Below the pieces are notes generated by a model that saw nothing but the letters and a program-made list of their open reading frames with translations, did no database searches and was not told where the DNA came from. A DNA stretch of 64,000 bases, from contig NC_085873.1 of assembly GCF_034702125.1 (NCBI RefSeq), positions 44,592,144-44,656,143 on the forward strand. The letters run 5' to 3'. Positions within the stretch are counted from its first letter, which is position 1; every line of letters starts with the position of its first letter. The translations under genes and the position numbers were made by a program. Positions 63,363 to 64,000 of the stretch are shown piece by piece. This DNA is from Engraulis encrasicolus. Its lineage: Eukaryota > Chordata > Actinopteri > Clupeiformes > Engraulidae.

Positions 63363-63628
63363 TCAAATAAATAATCTTGCCAAACTCCAAATGACTAGAG
63401 ATATCCTTATCCTGCAAAGGTTTTCAATAAAGCTGTATTTCGCGCAGGAGATCCAGGGAGGAAAGGATCTTGAAAGTATTGGGATATGCTACACTTCCAC
63501 ATGCATGTATGTGCATGTCAGGGGCAAAATGAGTTGAAGTGGTAGTGATGGAACATGGGACAGGGCCCAAAACTTGAATCTGTTACTTGACACGTTCTGC
63601 CATGTCACAACAGTGTTGTTATAATGTA

Positions 63629-63670
<42 letters not shown>

Positions 63671-63695
63671 AAATAATAATAATAATAAACACCAG
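63629..63695. repeat. (AAT)n microsatellite upstream of gene E
   Basis: AAT units with one CAAAT interruption, at the same place as in unit 4b. Confidence 0.95.
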
Positions 63696-63870
63696 ATTGC
63701 TGATAGATTTCTAGCATCTGCATGAAAGGGCTGGACTGGAACACTGGACTGCTTTTTGTAGACTCAACCCAGGTGTGGCCAGAGTACCTTTGTAGTACCA
63801 TAACAGTTCATGCTGCAGATGAGTGATTGATATTTTCACAAGTGGTGCAACATCATTTTTAGGTGAAATA

Positions 63871-64000
63871 ATGTCGAACGTCACAAGTGCCACAAATGCT
63901 ACTGAAGACTTTGACTTCTACTGCACTGAGATGCCTGTTGGTCCCGGATTATCATCTGCAGCGAGTGTACTCTCTGGATGTGTGGGTTTTCCTGCCAGCG
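63871..64000 (+). CDS. Atypical class A GPCR, gene E (partial, N-terminus and TM1)
   Basis: ATG 9 bp after acceptor TTTTTAG (63862). 43 codons are visible: sequons NVT and NAT, Cys in DFYCTEMP, and the start of TM1 (SGCVGFPAS), identical in kind to genes B-D. The N-terminus is about 4 residues shorter than in B because the ATG ACC ATG context is replaced by a single ATG. It continues beyond the window. Confidence 0.8.
   Translation, partial: MSNVTSATNATEDFDFYCTEMPVGPGLSSAASVLSGCVGFPAS

Larger units (their letters stand above)
61960..64000 (+). repeat. GPCR tandem unit 5 (carries gene E), runs off the window
   Basis: Resumes the common order at AACAAGGGATCTACAGTCGT. Contains a foldback copy (62062-62191), 5' exon block, retro-insertion (62938-63362), (AAT)n and the start of gene E. 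Confidence 0.8.

Overview
The window is eukaryotic nuclear DNA from a ray-finned (teleost) fish. The evidence is spliced vertebrate genes, very long (CA)n/(GT)n microsatellites, teleost-type tRNA-derived SINEs, and dense DNA transposons, mostly hAT-like with 8-bp target duplications. No species can be named from sequence alone.

Left part (1-8.4 kb): a complete three-exon coding region for a CDC42 effector protein (cdc42ep4, CRIB/BORG family) on the + strand. Both introns lie inside the coding sequence and carry transposon debris. A long, repeat-rich 3' flank or UTR follows.

Middle part (8.4-22 kb): gene-poor. It holds microsatellites, a 1.7-kb C-rich minisatellite with a unit of about 38 bp, several foldback (palindromic) elements, and hAT-like elements nested in one another.

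Right part (22-64 kb): a tandem family of short class A (rhodopsin-like) GPCR genes, all on the + strand. Gene A (22098-27719) is the divergent member, and its coding sequence is split in TM6 by a 4.7-kb intron made largely of transposons. Genes B (36413-37312), C (41385-42284), D (56775-57668) and E (63871 to the window end, partial) are close paralogues with no intron at that position. Each of B-E sits in a repeated unit with a conserved upstream block that looks like a promoter plus a non-coding 5' exon ending in a CAG/GTAAGG donor, and a conserved TTTTTAG acceptor just before the ATG. Two further units (about 28.5-32.7 kb and 42.7-46.2 kb) kept flank sequence but have no GPCR exon. All complete copies lack the Arg of DRY (Asp-Cys-Phe/Tyr instead), the Asn and Tyr of NPxxY, and the conserved TM3 Cys, so they look like an atypical but maintained receptor family.

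The units act as natural empty-site controls for each other, which lets many insertions be delimited to the base. These include a MITE between the B and C copies, a hAT inside a hAT upstream of D, and a retro-insertion carrying a perfect 58-bp palindrome upstream of E. A GIY-YIG (Penelope-like) retroelement is interrupted by a near full-length L2/Rex-type LINE between units. A Ty3/gypsy-like gag on the minus strand (59.3-61.6 kb) is interrupted by three later insertions. No tRNA or rRNA genes, CRISPR arrays or bacterial features were seen.
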